A DNA stretch of 50,706 nt from Saccoglossus kowalevskii (Eukaryota > Hemichordata > Enteropneusta > Harrimaniidae): positions 526,350 to 577,055 of the forward strand of contig NW_003106598.1 in the NCBI RefSeq assembly GCF_000003605.2, in the 5' to 3' direction. The notes under the pieces were generated by a model. The model made no database searches and was not told the DNA's origin. It saw nothing but the letters and a program-made list of their open reading frames with translations. Every line of letters begins with the position of its first letter. Within the stretch, counting starts at the first letter, position 1. A program made the position numbers and the translations under genes. Shown here in pieces: positions 1-17,240 of this stretch.

Positions 1-170
1 CAACATCACATCACATCGCATCGCATCAACATCGCACCACATCAACATCGCATCACATCACATCGCGTCACATCACGTCACGTTACATCACATCACATCA
101 CATCATATCACATCACATCCCATCGCAACACATCACGTCAGATCAACATCGCAACACATCTCAATATAAA
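1..170. repeat. CATCA/CATCG short tandem repeat
   Basis: Nearly continuous run of 5-base units CATCA, CATCG and CGTCA with occasional CAACATCG variants, ending near base 170. It sits just left of the first visible exon of the plus-strand subtilase, so it lies in an intron of that gene. Being at the window edge, its full length is unknown. Confidence 0.9.
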
Positions 171-242
171 TTCAACAATAAGCACCAATTAGAGGCCTCC
201 ATTTTCAATAGTATTATGACGTGAGATTTAATTGTTTTCTAG

Positions 243-2985
243 GAGATGGCTCTGGTAAAACTGTTTACATTATTGACAGTGGGATATACGAGAAGCATAA
301 ACAGTGGAATATAGATCCAACAGAACTCATTGACTGCGTCGATGGAAATTTGGTAATATCGCTTTAAGAACTCCTTCTGGAACTCGTTGAAATTGCATGA
401 CACCGTGCATTTCCCGCCTAGATAGAAAGTATACACAGTGGCTGCTGTTAATATTAACCCCACAGTGGAGTAAACTTCGTTGGATAGAAATGTGATAACA
501 CTACTCTTGTTTGTTCGGCTCGCTAAACAACAGCCCAGTTTGCAAATACTAATTAATTGTATATAACGTAATTGTCGCTTTCTTTCCTGCATTAGAGAGT
601 TACCGATTGTTTTGGTCATGGAACTCACGTAGCTGGGATCGTTGGTAGTAACAGCCATGGGGTAGCGACAAAAGTACAGTTGAGCTCCGTGCGGATATTT
701 GACTGTCAAGGCGCCGGTACATGGGGAAGGGTGATAACAGGTAGTTCTCGCGTGATTTCATCGAATGGTCGTAATTTGATCAAATATCTTACTTCACTCT
801 GCTATGAAATTCGAACACATTCGCTCATTGTGAGAGGGGCGGTCGAACAGCCATCAGTTAGCTTAATACCCAGTCTGATCAACTGTCACAATATACTGAC
901 GTCTTGTGCATGTTTACATACATACATCCTTCTGTAGTAGGGTAGTTCTGAGCAGACCTGATACTCTCACCTCAAATTTCAAACGCCACTGTCACTGTCT
1001 TTCGTGGCACTGACAAAGGTTGAAAACAACACAGTCTTAGGTTTAAACGCATCCTAACAACCAACGAGTTGATTTGAGCATCGCACAGAACTGAAAATGA
1101 GTGTATAAAGAAACATTATACTTTTCGTCAACTGAAATGCAATTACATGTTTTTTTAACAGGTTTAAGTGAGATTGTTAGCAATGGGGTGAGCTCCTCCA
1201 TCATCAATTTGTCGCTTTCTGGAGGGTATTCACAGGCAGCAGCCGATGCCCTGGAAGCAGCGAACGCTGCTGGCTTCTTACTAGTAGCCTCTGCTGGCAA
1301 TGGACATAATGATGCGTGTACAGTTTTACCTGCAAGTAGTCTTGATGTAAGTAGTTACGTTCATTTTAACATGAAGTGTGTATGTGTGCGTGTGTGGTAA
1401 CAACGTTGTGACGGCTTCAATTCAACTTCTCACCGACTCGTGACGACAGAACCCTGACTATTTTCATAATTTATATTATTATTGAATCGTATTTAAGTCA
1501 AGTTTGCGAAATTTAGGCTTGGTATTAAAATAGTGAAGGCATGGTTCAGTTTATATTAATATACTTGTACCATAATTTCACTAAACATAAGCTTCGCAAA
1601 CATTTCTATGTTCAGTCACGAGATATTCAACTTTTATTTAATTCTACGTTTTATTGGATTGTAATCGAGTTTAGTTAAACTCCGATTAAAACGCAACCCT
1701 ATATAGGAACGCGTTTTAATCGAGTTAATATGATCGGAACTATATTAAATGTTAATTCAATGTGTGTCGTTATAACGACGATAAGACGTCTATGGGTGTG
1801 TATGTACGTGTATGTTGATGTTTAATCAGCCTATAATACGAGAGGGCATAACCAAGTCCCAGTCCCAGGTATATTCAACCACATCACTGTGCAACATAGG
1901 GAGTCCAGATTACTCCCTATATGTATCGGCCCACCTATCTAGAACACAATCACGGAAATTTGAATAAGGTAGAGATGCAGGTTCGTATATAACAGGTGAT
2001 TATACATTCACGTGGAACTTTTTGTTTTGTCGTTTTTTTTAATTGCAGGTATGTCTGATTTTTTTAATTGAGGTCTGCTTTAATGATGCGATGCTGAGGA
2101 GAAACAGCGACAACTAATTGTACACATGATTTCTAACCCCACGCACATACATTGCACTCGGGTTTCCTGATCGTTTTCATTGTACATTATTGTCATTATT
2201 ATTGAACAGGTATTAACCGTTGGTGCAACCTGCGAAAATGGCTCTGTGTGGTATTATTCTAATTATGGGGAGTGCGTCAATATTTTTGCTCCTGGTGTTC
2301 AGATTGAGAATCTTGACAATAGAAATCCACAGTCTCTGACCGTTCGATCTGGAACATCGATGGCGGCACCTATGGTAGCCGGTGAGTCCTCTTTTTTTAT
2401 TTTTTTTATGTTTGTTCGGTAGCACTATAAGCAAGAAATGTATTGATTAATTGTATGAGTTAGCAGATTAGTATTGGCTTTGCAGTTTGCCAGTTTTGCA
2501 TCTTACTAGCTTTAAACATGTCTACTTTGCGTAACCTGGAACTTTTTAGCGAGACAAAGCTATTGGCATTTTGCTCTGTGTTGTGGATAACTGCTGTTAA
2601 CTAAGCTGTTTTATGTAATACCCAGTACTGTTTCATATCCACGAACATACCACCTTGCTTGTACATATGTCGAATGTTGTGTTGTTTAGTGGAAAGTGCG
2701 TAGATGGAGCTATTTGTTGGGAGAGGCGCTGACCAGTAGTGTAGTGTGAATGACTTGTTTGTTTGTGCAGGGTATTAACGTGTTGAACATTACCTTTAAG
2801 ATGATCAACAACATTGAATTAGACTTGCATGTGTGTTCATTTACACAGGCATTGCTGCAGTGATATGGGCAAACAATCCGAGCTACACAAACGTTGAAGT
2901 GAAGAATGCCATCTTGAACCGTGGAACTGTTGGTATTATTGATGAACTAGATTCGGCGTCTATCAATCTGTTCGCACGTCTTTAA
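243..2985 (+). CDS. S1: subtilisin-like serine protease (S8A, proteinase K type), 5' part outside window
   Basis: Five exons are visible: 243-352, 596-740, 1162-1346, 2210-2381 and 2849-2985 (TAA). All have AG/GT borders and phases that join without a stop, giving about 248 residues. The first visible exon carries the catalytic Asp in VYIIDSGI, the second the His in DCFGHGTHVAG, the third the oxyanion-hole Asn in SAGN, and the fourth the Ser in SGTSMAAP. The last exon ends the domain with a short tail. The first visible exon opens with 2 bases of a split codon, so earlier exons (signal peptide, propeptide) must lie left of base 1. The order and phases of the junctions match S2; the 185- and 172-base exons are the same length in both, while the Asp, His and last exons differ. 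The protein is much diverged from S2/S3 and transcribed towards them. Family knowledge predicts a secreted endopeptidase; its substrate cannot be told from the sequence. Confidence 0.93.
1662..1726. repeat. Small compound foldback in S1 intron
   Basis: Two overlapping inverted repeats. TAATCGAGTTTA at 1662 pairs with TAAACTCCGATTA ending at 1688. AACTCCGATTAAAACGC (1678-1694) pairs with GCGTTTTAATCGAGTT (1711-1726). It lies in the intron between the Asn and Ser exons and shows no coding content. It may be the end of a non-autonomous element; no target-site duplication was established. Confidence 0.5.
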
Positions 2986-3612
2986 CTCCCCCGGTCGCTG
3001 TTTTTGTTAGTTAATTGTTTTCTCTTGGCTTCTGGGTTAGTTTATTTGTCATTTGTTTTTTTTGTGTGTGTGTTGAAACATGACACCGCAAAACTAAGAG
3101 GAACCCATATAATTTCCTTAGCAAGGTGAACCACTTTACTTGGTTTTCGCTGATATTATAAACCGAGTATTTTCACATATTTGTTCAGGTATACAAACGG
3201 ATTTTCGATAGTATTATCTAATCGAGTGTAATATAAAGTTTACTGCAAAGAATACGATTCAGGGAAGGCAAGGCCAAACCGGCAGTTAAATTCAACAAAA
3301 CGTATTTCAGTTAACAACCTTATTTTCGTTTCTTTTTTAAAGCATCGAATGTGCAAATAATATTGATTTGTGTGGCGTAATAAGGGTAATACAAATACCG
3401 TGCTGAACCCATGATTAACATGTGTTTATGATTATAGTTCGATATATAAATTTCATAATGAGTGTATCAACGATTATGATTGGATGGGTAATAAATTGGA
3501 TGTGATAATGTCCATTGCATGTCATGTCTCGTTTCATTATTTGTGCAAGCTCGTTCATATCACGTACAAGCATAACGGTCTTTTCAAATACTCGGTCCTA
3601 TTTCAGGGAACA

Positions 3613-3710
3613 AATAAATGTATCTGGTTTCATAACTGTTACATATAGTTGTTTTGTTATTGTGATTTTCGGTGTAAAAATAATATACTATTTGATATTT
3701 TTGCAATAAA
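3613..3710 (+). promoter_or_regulatory. Candidate poly(A) signals of S1
   Basis: AATAAA occurs at 3613-3618 and again at 3705-3710, about 630 and 720 bases after the S1 stop. They are the first canonical hexamers noticed downstream. Actual usage is unproven. Confidence 0.35.
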
Positions 3711-6446
3711 ACCTCTATTGTTTTAATATCACACAAAACAAACATATGAGTACACCACATTAAGACTATACGTACTGAATGTAAGAATACATTAGAACAG
3801 AGTGAGCGTTTACCTTAAGAATTACTAAAAGCTGAACCATGAAGCCACTTTGGCATCTTTTGACTACAGTGAATGTCACAAAGCAGAAAACTTTAGTTCG
3901 TGAACAGATCATAGGTCTTCATTCAAATTCAAACGTTCATTGCTTATCTTCAACTATTCGCGGTAATTCGGACAGTTATGTCACATAATGGATCCTAAAC
4001 CACATTAAAGTTATACGAGTGTAATCAGAGTGCAACTGAATCATATTATAGTGGTGAGTGATCTACGCTAATCACTGTGACTGTATTATGTTAATCCGTA
4101 CTTTTCAAATCATTGTGTTTTCATTGAATTGCATCATATAAAATCAAATAAAATAAAATAGTGCGTTTTCATTTGGCAACTTCAGATAGATTATCTATTC
4201 GAAGCGACCTACGCATACGCACACTTATAATCGAGGTTGAAATCATGAAACACAGTTACTGGACTGAAGTAATTTGTTGCGTGGAGATGCGCGAAGTGAA
4301 CGAGCCATGGAAACTCATCTTCTATCTCCTCTGGCAAAGGTTGTTTCAAGTAATGAGTTACTCGTAAGGATACAATACCAGTTTTCGAAATCATTATTTG
4401 AACGATTTTTAAACGCTCTTCTGTCCTTATTTATTCAAAAAAAGTATGCCCCACTCTATAGGGTTCTCAATTTACAGAAGCGGTGTGTTCCCCAGCATCA
4501 TATGCATAGGATTGCAAACCAGGGTTCAATTTTGACTATTGCATCAACATCTTGTGTTTTGCAAGGAGCTGAAAACAAAGCAAGGCGTGTTCAAAACATC
4601 CCGATGTTTTCCTAATTACACACTTGTAGTTATAATAACGGAGATACAATTCACCGTTCTTTCAAGGGAAGCATTGGTATCATCTCATATCGATAGATGG
4701 TATTACATGGTGATAACCAAAGTTTGCTGCATTTGGATTATTTTTGATAAAGTCAAGTTTTTTTCCAAAATATTTCTGACATATGTGCCCTCGTAGTAAC
4801 TGTTGAATGTCTGAACGATTGCCCCCAACTCGTATATACATTATACCCATCCTCCTACTAGGCTGCGATTTGCATTTAAATATACAAACTTAGGTGGCGT
4901 ACATGATAGGAACCTATTGTAAGGCTTCTGTTGGGGAAAGACATTTTCCCAGCACATTGGTGCGCGTACCACAAACCAATAATGTGTGTAAGTGTTGTCG
5001 CAATAGCGCCTCTCCTTAGAAGTGATAGAATAAACCGATTCCTGTTAATATCTTATACACACATTGAACATAAGTTGACAAAAGTACGTAACGTATGTTA
5101 AGTACCTGTAGATAGCCAGTCCGTTCAATATACTAGTATACCTAACAACTACCACTAGCATTAATTCGTACATACATTTCAACTTATAATTGTGCCACAA
5201 TTTCACATGTTATGTTTTCTTTTTGGAATAGTCAGTAATTCTCAGGTATCAAATTTATTTAGATGTCAATCACTAATGTTTTTTTCAATGTCATCGAAAC
5301 GAGAAGCTGGGCATTTGTTCAAAGTTCACATTTGGACACCATTACGGACTTCGACACGTCACATGTAGATTCCCTGATGTGATTGGTCTATCCATGCTCT
5401 CTCGGTAACGCTCAAATGCACTGTTACACTTGACGCTGACTTTAGGAACTGTTCAAAAAACCGAGCAATGCGAACTCAATCGCGCATGCGTAATGTAGAC
5501 CAAATTGATCAACGCATAACTAATGAACTGATATGCAACTCGCTCACAGACGACTGAATACGGTCATTTTCAAATTAGAAGTGTACACAAGAAGACGCAA
5601 AATGGCAAAACACCGATGGACCTATAATAATATCTAGACAACGTTGCGAAATAATCAAAATACGGTGATTAGTCAGGACTTTTAATCCTCCCTTCCGGTT
5701 CAATAATCAGTGTAGAAACCAGAATTGAGTTATTTAGTTATTGTCAAGCTCTGGGGTCAAATGTCAAACTGCAATACTGATGAGATAGTAACAGGTGTTC
5801 ATGAAGATAGGGGTTTGTATTCTATCATCATATTAAGATATATCGTTTTGTGATGCTCTATATTATAAAGATATGTGATATATTGACTTAACCCGGCATG
5901 CGAAAGAAACAAACCAAGAATTTAATTAAAAGTATATTTTCTAATTCTAGTTGTTTTCAATCAACTATACCGGAAAAGAGTTAGCGCAGGATACGTACGT
6001 AGAATAAACAATATAATATCAAGGTGGAACTTCCCGAGAACGTCCAAATTAGGAAGTGGTGGTTATTTTACTGGTAGCCCGGTCACCACTGACCTGAGAA
6101 AAAACACGACATTTTAAATAGTACAACGTAATGTTATATGGCAGTGGTGAGATGTACACAAATAAACACACGTCAAATACCGGTCACATAACCTTCACCT
6201 TGTTGTGACCTGCTGATTGTAAACATGTTGACAATGACATCTATAACGCCCAGATATGAGAATCACACGTGCGTTTATGTACCAGCAATGGGTAAATTAC
6301 CAACACATATTGCTAAATTTGAGCAGATTTAAGAATCGCCAGGACATATGCTAATCCGCAAATAATACCACCATTACTTGGTAGAATAGCTGTTAAAAAC
6401 GAGGAGAAGTGAACACCGTAGTGATAACTCATGCTTTTATCATATA

Positions 6447-6447
6447 C

Positions 6448-6478
<31 letters not shown>
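6447..6478. repeat. (TA)n microsatellite
   Basis: Nearly pure TA dinucleotide run with one TTT interruption, in the intergenic space between S1 and S2. Confidence 0.9.
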
Positions 6479-7296
6479 CCTAGCTTTCGCTCATCTATCC
6501 GTGGAGTTAAATCCATGGCGAATCTTATGTATTGCGTGCAGAATTCTGTTGTGATGTGAACATGCTTACGGCTTAAATGAATTGGGGGGGGGAGCACAAT
6601 TTATATAGTGCTATATTTACTGAAGTAGCTATGCATATCTGTACAGGTTTTGTTTGTTTGTTTGTCTTCAACATTATCATCGGTATTTCGAAATTGTAAA
6701 ACACTTCGAAAAAAATCTAGGAAGCATTACTCTAAACTGTGTACGATTGGGTATTCCACGTGAGAACTTGTGTGCTTTGAAAATAAGAAAATATTTAGAA
6801 TTATAGTAATTTGGGAGAATAAAATGTCAGATGCTTTGACGCTGGTGTCTGTGATCAAGTAATCAACCAATGTATTGCTGTGTATCTTTCAAACAATCCA
6901 TTGCATTAAGCTGGTTCATCATTATGCAAATTGCCTGGCATCTAATAAAATTAAAGAGTGAATGGAACTGTTATCTTTGGTTCGTATACTTAAATCTGTG
7001 AAATACTGATTGAAGATATATTGAGAAATTGTTACTTCAACTATATATATTCTGAACACACCAGAATGAAAGTAGCAAATCCTAATTGATTAACATTATA
7101 TACGCCAGGATGCAATATTGCACTATTTTTATTACTGGGGCCTCCCTGTCCTCATTGGAACCACGACGACCACAAACGTTCTTCACGGAGTTATGATACC
7201 CATACATATTGCTAAATTCGAGCATATCAATCACTCAAGCACTCCTTTCGACAGACTCACTTGTACGGCTCTTTCACATATGTTTTTTATGACATG

Positions 7297-7302
7297 TTTA
7301 TT
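7297..7302 (-). promoter_or_regulatory. Candidate poly(A) signal of S2
   Basis: TTTATT on the plus strand reads AATAAA on the minus strand, about 50 bases beyond the S2 stop. S3 has the same hexamer at nearly the same distance from its stop, which supports both. Confidence 0.6.
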
Positions 7303-7349
7303 ATATATTACTATGAAATGTACATGGTATTCAATTCAAGTACCATTTT

Positions 7350-12163
<4,814 letters not shown>

Positions 12164-12170
12164 TGTCGAA

Positions 12171-12299
12171 CTGTAGAATAAAACGAATAATTTCAGAATA
12201 CCTTAGTTTCCGTAGTTAACTAATTCTTGAATACTGTTTGATATGATATTTTATATTTATGGAAATCAATAGGACCACCAATTGCTCGTGCTCCTTACC
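12171..12299 (-). other. S2 5'UTR intron, with donor at its upstream edge
   Basis: On the minus strand CATAACAG|GTAAGG places a donor just below base 12299, and TTCTACAG|TTCGACAATG places the acceptor just above base 12170. The coding start is therefore 7 bases into the second exon. S3 has the same layout (donor below 18393, acceptor above 18308). The first exon is noncoding, and its 5' end is probably near 12390. Confidence 0.65.
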
Positions 12300-12361
12300 T
12301 GTTATGTATCCAACGACTCGAGGAAAATAGCGGTCTCTTCGTTATTCTGTTAGGCGTGGTG

Positions 12362-12369
12362 TGACGTCA
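12362..12369. promoter_or_regulatory. Palindromic CRE-like TGACGTCA in S2 leader
   Basis: A perfect TGACGTCA lies between the noncoding-exon donor and the TATA-like element of S2. The matching region of S3 lacks it. Established knowledge: this is the CREB/ATF binding palindrome. Function here is inference. Confidence 0.35.
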
Positions 12370-12398
12370 GTGTGAACTTGCCATCTGTTCCGGTGCGC

Positions 12399-12435
12399 GA
12401 TAAAACAAGGATACCTTCTTATATGTAACATATTA
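12399..12435 (-). promoter_or_regulatory. S2 core promoter block with TATA-like motif
   Basis: A 37-base block shares 29 bases with the block at 18489-18525 upstream of S3, without gaps. In S2 it reads ATATAAGA on the minus strand at 12424-12417, which would put transcription start near 12390, just ahead of the noncoding exon. In S3 the TATA-like core is changed to CAATAAAG. Confidence 0.5.
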
Positions 12436-13118
12436 CCTACCTTTGCTATCGTCCTAGCGAGATAATAATCACGTGATACATAGGCGTTATAATACGACCG
12501 GATACTCTTCTCTTACAGTAGTATTATTAGTGTAATGGTGTAGAAATCTTGTATTTGTGACCACTTTGGCATAAGCAATAATTATGCATTTTTAAATAAA
12601 TCACACAAACAACCACTAGGTTTTAGAAGAAAAAGAAATGAACGATTAAGTGTATCTTAAAAAAAATAGTCTGACTTAAGGTTGCGGGATATGTTTTCGG
12701 ATATCTCATTCAAACCCTCATTTAGCGTTTATATGTTGAAATATAGAGGGTAGTCATGTGTATCACGTGACATACTAATTGTCGGACGATGTCGAAATTA
12801 CTGAACTTATTTTCACATTAGATACAATTTAGCGACTACTGCACACGAATGGTTTGTTTTATTGTTACACCAATCTACATACGGACGGTACGATTTATTC
12901 TACAGCAGCACATATAACCGCAATTGTACTGTAAAACCAAGCTCAGTCGACTTAAATGGGGAAAGTCGTCACCTCATTGTTTACAAATAAGCGTCTACCC
13001 ATGAGCCTTTGCGTTTTTAGTGTGTGTTGTTATCTTCGCCTGGGACTCAATTCCCGCATACGTTCAGCTGTTGGAAAATGAAATACATTAGGTTTGAAAA
13101 AAACATTCGAAAATATAT

Positions 13119-13271
13119 NNNNNNNNNNNNNNNNNNNNNNNNNNNNNNNNNNNNNNNNNNNNNNNNNNNNNNNNNNNNNNNNNNNNNNNNNNNNNNNNNN
13201 NNNNNNNNNNNNNNNNNNNNNNNNNNNNNNNNNNNNNNNNNNNNNNNNNNNNNNNNNNNNNNNNNNNNNNN
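13119..13271. other. Assembly gap (153 N)
   Basis: Run of N within the space downstream of S3. Any frames crossing it are artefacts. It does not touch the coding exons of S3. Confidence 1.
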
Positions 13272-13737
13272 GAGTTACTCACAAGTTCCTAATATAATTA
13301 TCGTATGTAGAAAGTCATGACAGGACCCATCTTTTATTTAAAAAAATTAAAACTTTCATTTGCTACCTGAGTGCCAACATTTTATTTTCTCTACTAATCA
13401 GTAATTTGCAATATTTCTATTAAACATGTCACATTGCGAAAGGTCGTTGGAACGCCCTCTATCGTAGTATTTATATAGTTATTTTTTGGTGACCCAGGTC
13501 ACACTCAATTTGTCAAGGTGGTCACCAGTGTTCTTAAACTATCCATTGATTAATGGTTTTGCTACAATTAAAATCGACAAGAGTTACCACTTTTCAATTG
13601 TACCTCCTTTTTTGAAATTCCGGACATACGGCATTTTATTTCCCAGCCTTTTCCCATTATTTATTCTATTTTACAACGTGACACCACTTTAAGACAATGT
13701 ATATCATTCCAAGCTACCTTTGTGTATGTCATTTGTA

Positions 13738-13743
13738 TTTATT
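13738..13743 (-). promoter_or_regulatory. Candidate poly(A) signal of S3
   Basis: AATAAA on the minus strand, about 55 bases beyond the S3 stop, mirrors the position of the S2 signal. Confidence 0.55.
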
Positions 13744-14156
13744 TAGCTCATAAAATAATTATTACATTTCAATTCAAACCACGATGTGATTTTTTTTTAT
13801 AAATTTATAGATGAATACAAAAGTAGATTTGGCGTGCCTTCTTCCTCTTTGGCATCATTGACCACTCCAGGAGTACTATCAGCCAATATTGTAGTTTTGA
13901 CCTCCTCAGGTGTCATCTCCGGTTTGATACCCAATTTAATAGCCGCAACGCCTACCGTAGAATGAAAAAAACGGGTTAATATGAAAACATGTCATTAGGA
14001 CACAGAATGGTAATGAATGAAAACAACGTGGTGTTAATCAGCGTGTTTTATTTGTCAATAATTCCATACTATACTTCTTTTGTTTGTACTCTTTTGTTTA
14101 TCTAGTTAAATATATCTTATACTATAGTGGCCGCCAAGATCTCGTTGAGAACGAGA

Positions 14157-14173
14157 AAGCCGCGAGACTGGTC
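14157..14173. repeat. Perfect 7-bp hairpin in S3 intron 7
   Basis: Around here TCTCGTT-GAG-AACGAGA forms a short perfect stem. Probably minor; no associated gene or terminator function can be inferred. Confidence 0.3.
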
Positions 14174-16080
14174 GTCATTTTCTCCTGATATCATGCCTAC
14201 TCTTCCAAAAATCGCTGTAACCATGGTTTACATAGTACACTTCGCTTAAAATTTTAGAGGTCTGAGTACTCAAATTTGGTTGTTGCAGCATCGTGTGTAC
14301 ATACACTGTCTATATCGTTATTAGCGACTTTTGCAACCATATTAGAAATGTTCAAGATAAACATCCTGTGGGACACTTGGAAAGAAATCGGTCGAGTAGT
14401 TAGCGCACCGGGGATGATTGCATTTAGCACTCGCGTAGCACGTTCATGTAGAAACGACAAGCGAAAATGGTGAAAATGACATACATTTCTTAAAATGATT
14501 AGAGGGCGGTAGTCGTCGAGGCACGCATGCGCAAGATATATGGGGTCTCATATAAACAAAGATGGCGACGTTACCAAGCTTCAATCAAGTAATTTTTAGG
14601 TGATTGGAAGGTATTGAAGGAGTCACGGGAGGTAATTAGTGTACGTCGCGCCCAGGTCAAACCTCATACTTGTGATTTGTTGGAAAATCAATGTTTATCA
14701 ACACAAATGTCGCACATGCGCAGCGCGACGACCACCGCCCTTTAAATCTGCTTTAAGTGATCCAAATTCGAACGTTGCTACTGAAGCCAATTTTCTTCGT
14801 TTCTCTGTATGCACTGCGGGGTTAGGACGTGATAATGGGGTCACACCCGGTACCGATGAGAACAAACCGTTTCAATATAATATTAAGCGGCGCGGTAATT
14901 TAAAATATGAGGTAGAAACTGTAAACAAACAGAAATTTTCTTACCGGCGACATGCGGACAGGCCATTGATGTGCCACTTAATGTTGCGGTGCCATCGAGA
15001 TCTTCATTGTGACAGCTTACAATATCAACACCCGGAGCCCAGATATCTTGACATGGTCCATAGTTTGAGAAATATGCCCTGGTATCTGTGTCATCTGTTG
15101 CGCCTACCGCTATTGTCTGGTGAGATATAGTTTAGAGATATATAACTAATCTCCACATCAATATATATTATGATGGATACTAGTATCTTCACAATGTAAG
15201 GAAAAAATAAGGTAACAATTTATCTGCGACATTCCCTAGACGTCGCTAACATGCTACTATAACAACCTATGCATCATCTGAAAGATTCAATATTGGTAGG
15301 ATGACGCATGCGCACTAATTCACTGACTACTATCTTAAGTGCAAAGGTTGCCAACGTCTGTACTAGATATTTAATAATGTCATCGCGACCACCGCAACAC
15401 AGGAAACTCGCCATACAGCCAGGCGCTTAAAGAGCGAGTTTGGGTTTTAATCATTAGTACCTTACAAAAAAAAAACAACTAGGCAGCATTTTTAACGAGG
15501 AAGCATGTACACTATATTGAAATGGAGTCGTGGAGCACGTAACTACAGTAAAGCAGACGTGCCTATGTAAATAACCTACCCTATTGTTTCGCTGAGGCGA
15601 CTTGAAACAGGCGTCCCTGTCATCATTACCGGACGAGGTGACCACAGACACTCCCCTATCTACGCAATAGTCGGCTGCCTCATCAAGAATGTCAGAGTCA
15701 GGATAACTCAGCGACATAGATATAGCTGCTGGTCTGTTTCCACTGTCAGCAACAGCTTCCATTCCTTGAAGATAAAAACAGTAACAATATGTAAGCGCGA
15801 TTGTGCGGCATTTTCCAGAATATGTTATATACTGCTTTTCAATTGCTTATAGACTCCTTTTTGAAATGTTGTTTCATGAGAACGGACGTAATACCACATG
15901 GGTGTCTGGGTAATGATTTTCGGACGCGGCAACAATAAAATAAGAAACTCGTTGTACGTGGCAACATGTGTATACTGGTGTGTGTGTGCAATGACAGCTA
16001 CAGCGTGCAAGAATGAAATTAAATACGAGTGATTGAAATAAACGTGGATACTTTCGAGTAGTAAAAATAGTGATAAATTA

Positions 16081-16254
<174 letters not shown>

Positions 16255-17212
16255 CTAATTAACAAAAAAAAAAACACAAATAAACGACATATCATGAAAT
16301 ACTGATATGATGATGATGATATGATCAATGTCGTATATCACGAGGCAAAATTTTGTCAACTTTTTTCTTCAATTCCAATAAAATTGGAATATTATTACGC
16401 TGAGAACTTTTGTTGGTTTCTTTGTCAATGCCCCCTTTTGAAATGAATGACATCACATTTCTCACTGACATATTGTGACTATACTGTGTATTAGTGTTGG
16501 CGATTTGAATGGCGGGGGTACTAATTATTTTCCGTTCACCAAACAGTTGAACAATGAAATCAGACATTTTTATTGCTGTATGTATTAAAAAAATAATTAA
16601 ACCAATTGTTGAGATACAATAAGCATTTTCATAAATAAACGTTCTTTTCGTTAAATGTTATGCAGTTACGCTCGCACAAGAATATGTATAATAAAGTTTG
16701 ATCTTAGATCTTGTCTGGGCAGAAAACTGTCAAATAATATCGTGATCATGTTGCAGCATGCACATTGCATGAAATATGATATATATATATATACCAATTA
16801 AAAACACTTCTAAATAAACTGGTTGATAATGAATAGGGAGTTTAAATACATTTTTTACATGTCGTGATTTGACATTGTAATATTTGACATTATTATTATT
16901 ATACACTTGTCATTATGTCGCGTGTACATTTACTTCAAATGATTATATGCATAATTACAGTAATATAATTATATTTTATCATATAACTTGACAAGTAGTA
17001 CATTCACAAAATGTGGCAATCGTTGGCAACAATTATCATAATTTGACAGCGACGACGGAAGGGTACAAGTCTACGTTTAGTATCTGCGTGCACGTTGTAA
17101 AGTGGGTATTTTACATTTCTTTAAGTTTAAATCCAAACGCAAATTAATGAACTCTCTACAATATTTTTGATTTGCTTGTCGACAAACAGCAATATTTCCA
17201 ATTATGAAGCGA

Positions 17213-17240
17213 TGAACAATTATAATGAACAATTATAACC
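17213..17240. repeat. Two-copy tandem of GAACAATTATAAT
   Basis: GAACAATTATAA occurs twice head to tail within the S3 intron between exons 4 and 5. A small slippage repeat with no visible function. Confidence 0.6.

Larger units (their letters stand above)
2986..7349. other. Convergent intergenic region without supportable genes
   Basis: This separates the 3' ends of S1 (plus) and S2 (minus). Short open frames around 4.2-4.8 kb and 6.3-6.6 kb lack recognisable domains, splice context or paralogues. It holds a TA microsatellite near 6447-6478 and a G-run near 6583. A sequence of about 25 bases containing CATATTGCTAAATT occurs twice (around 6305 and 7205) in the same orientation. Confidence 0.6.

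Noticed and set aside
4161-4796. Cluster of overlapping short plus-strand frames
   Set aside because: No start context, splice sites, domain or paralogue; ordinary intergenic composition.
13024-13320. Open frames across the N run
   Set aside because: Artefacts of the assembly gap.
13488-13501. GTGACCCAGGTCAC palindrome as a nuclear-receptor site
   Set aside because: A single short palindrome downstream of S3 with no promoter nearby and no paralogous copy; too weak to claim.
14639-15130. 163-codon plus-strand open frame
   Set aside because: It is largely the antisense of S3 exon 7 (Ser exon) and has no domain of its own.
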